Shown in pieces: positions 62,863 to 64,000 of a stretch of 64,000 bases of DNA. Both the position numbers and the translations under genes were made by a program. The notes under the pieces are model-generated. The model saw only the letters and a program-made list of their open reading frames with translations, did not search any database and was not told the origin of the DNA. Source of the stretch: Dechloromonas sp. CZR5. Lineage in GTDB: Bacteria; Pseudomonadota; Gammaproteobacteria; Burkholderiales; Rhodocyclaceae. The stretch covers positions 868,001-932,000 of the forward strand of contig NZ_VUYQ01000001.1 of the NCBI RefSeq assembly GCF_008711155.1, given 5' to 3'. The number at the start of each line of letters is the position of its first letter. The first letter of the stretch is position 1.

Positions 62863-63866
62863 AAGGTATTGCCGCCTTCTACTACGATGGACGGACGCCA
62901 GTCCGGCAGCCGGCCGAACTGTTCGTCATCGGCGATGAAATCGTCGGTCGCGGTGCTTTTGGCGAGCGGCGCGCCCGGCGCGGCGCCGTCGATATTTCCG
63001 AACCCTTGGGCCGCTCGCCGCGGGTCGTTCGCTTCGACGATGGCGGCCACTTCGAGGTGGCCGACCACGACGCCTTCAATCTCTGGCTCACGGCGGCTGG
63101 CTTCAGGGACTCGACGGTGGTGAACCTGCAAAGGCGCTGGTCGTGGGCACTCGGTTCGTTGCTGGGGGCAATATCGTTGATCGCGGCAATCTATGTCTGG
63201 GGGCTGCCGGCCTTCGGCAAGCTGATGGCGCCGAAGATTCCCGAGCCCGTTCTCCAGGCGCTGTCACAGCAGACCTTGAGCTTTCTCGACAGCAAATTAT
63301 TGACGCCATCGCGCCTGAGCGAGGCGCGACGGGCGGAACTGACCGAATACGCCGACCGGGTCTTGCGACAGGGGCGCGACCTGCCGCCCCATCGTCTGCA
63401 TTTCCGTTCCTCGACGCTGGGGCCCAATGCCTTTGCTCTGCCGAGCGGCGATATTGTGGTTCTGGATCAACTGGTCGAACTGGCCGGCAACGACGACGAA
63501 GTGACCGGCGTCATCGCCCACGAATTGGGGCACGTCGCCTATCGGCACGGGCTGCGGCAGTTGATCCAGTCCTCGGTGGTTTCCTTCGTGGTGGGCATCT
63601 ATTTCGGCGATGTGTCGTCGATGGCCGCCAGTTTCGGCGCCCTGGCCCTCGAATCGCGCTACTCGCGCGAGTTCGAACTGGAAGCCGATGCCTACGCCGC
63701 CCGGAGCCTAAAGGGCGCGGGCCTGGGTACCGAGCCGCTGGCCACGATGCTGGAACACATGGAAAAGGCCCATCAGGAAAAGGGCAGGAAGACATCCCGC
63801 TGGGATGTTCTCTCATCGCATCCCGACACCGGCGAGCGCGTTGCCCGTCTGCGGGCCATGCGCTAG
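62859..63866 (+). CDS. M48 family membrane metalloprotease
   Basis: The 335-residue protein has one membrane helix (~95-115) and the zinc motif HELGH at about residue 220, with Glu in the downstream ELEADAYA stretch as third ligand. It starts with TTG, whose last two bases and following A form the TGA stop of the upstream gene (4-nt overlap), so expression is coupled. Together with the YjgN fusion it may form an envelope quality-control pair; a loose analogy is HtpX or BepA. The substrate is not known. Confidence 0.88.
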   Translation: MKGIAAFYYDGRTPVRQPAELFVIGDEIVGRGAFGERRARRGAVDISEPLGRSPRVVRFDDGGHFEVADHDAFNLWLTAAGFRDSTVVNLQRRWSWALGSLLGAISLIAAIYVWGLPAFGKLMAPKIPEPVLQALSQQTLSFLDSKLLTPSRLSEARRAELTEYADRVLRQGRDLPPHRLHFRSSTLGPNAFALPSGDIVVLDQLVELAGNDDEVTGVIAHELGHVAYRHGLRQLIQSSVVSFVVGIYFGDVSSMAASFGALALESRYSREFELEADAYAARSLKGAGLGTEPLATMLEHMEKAHQEKGRKTSRWDVLSSHPDTGERVARLRAMR

Positions 63867-63904
63867 CGTCATTCCCGGCATACCGACGGCGGCCCTTGCC
63901 TCAA

Positions 63905-63937
63905 TAAATCCGTCGCCGGCACGGGGCGACGGATTTA
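63905..63937. terminator. strong hairpin after the M48 protease gene
   Basis: A perfect 13-bp stem (63905-63917 with 63925-63937, 7-nt loop) begins 38 bp past the stop. The right side is followed by a short pyrimidine run only. I see nothing else in 63867-64000. Confidence 0.7.
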
Positions 63938-64000
63938 CTTCAATCTGCCATTAAAAGCAGACAAAGAAACAAAGGATTTGCGACTTGTCGAGCGCAACGT

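Overview
The window looks like the chromosome of a GC-rich, free-living betaproteobacterium, most likely Rhodocyclales (Dechloromonas/Azonexus-like). The signs are high GC third positions, a DUF2863 gene leading a bio operon, an orphan NosD-like protein, a cysH-DUF934-cysI sulfur operon, and many PAS-rich hybrid kinases, GGDEF, HD-GYP and HDOD proteins. I saw no rRNA, tRNA, CRISPR array, insertion sequence or intact prophage. No stretch without a gene exceeds 300 bp. The taxon is an inference from gene content.

Layout. 1-3280: the end of a YfiR-like gene, cysDN (sulfate activation) and a Cu/Zn superoxide dismutase lipoprotein gene. 3396-12912: a signalling block in which two paralogous hybrid histidine kinases flank one very unusual gene, a cyclic-nucleotide-binding/acetate kinase/PduL phosphotransacylase triple fusion, followed by a PAS-GGDEF cyclase. 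13022-18036: a class A penicillin-binding protein and a TetR/alpha-beta hydrolase pair sharing a candidate operator. 18183-22971: assimilatory sulfate reduction (cysH, DUF934, cysI, tauE/safE) divergent from cysB. 23040-30097: HDOD and degenerate EAL-HDOD proteins, orphan nosD, a parvulin foldase, bolA, yciI and yciB, then an HD-GYP response regulator and an orphan HPt protein. 30083-35896: a tightly overlapping biotin operon (DUF2863-bioA-bioF-bioH-bioC-bioD). 36002-46801: cis/trans fatty acid isomerase, yaaA, a TlpA-like thioredoxin, a third hybrid kinase, a solitary PIN protein, dusC, a ubiquitin-fold MoaD/ThiS-like protein coupled to a BNR beta-propeller, a TrmB-like methyltransferase and a cysteine-cluster protein. 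46802-48180: a short, less GC-rich accessory patch with a phage-type gene and a lipoprotein.

48263-59831 is the metabolic core: an Lrp/AsnC regulator divergent from a complete-looking cluster for the aminomutase route of lysine breakdown (kamA, kdd, kamB, kamD, kamE, kal, kce). It is followed by a basic-amino-acid-type ABC importer and a DcaP-type porin. Together these would take up lysine, isomerise it twice (2,3- then 5,6-aminomutase), oxidise it, cleave it with acetyl-CoA and deaminate the product to crotonyl-CoA. The last part, 59906-63866, holds a MarC protein, a DMT transporter, a J-domain/YjgN membrane fusion and an M48 protease.

The strongest candidates for something undescribed are the cNMP-AckA-PduL fusion, whose acetate kinase part keeps its catalytic residues but has lost several nucleotide and phosphate contacts, and the MoaD-like/BNR-propeller pair.
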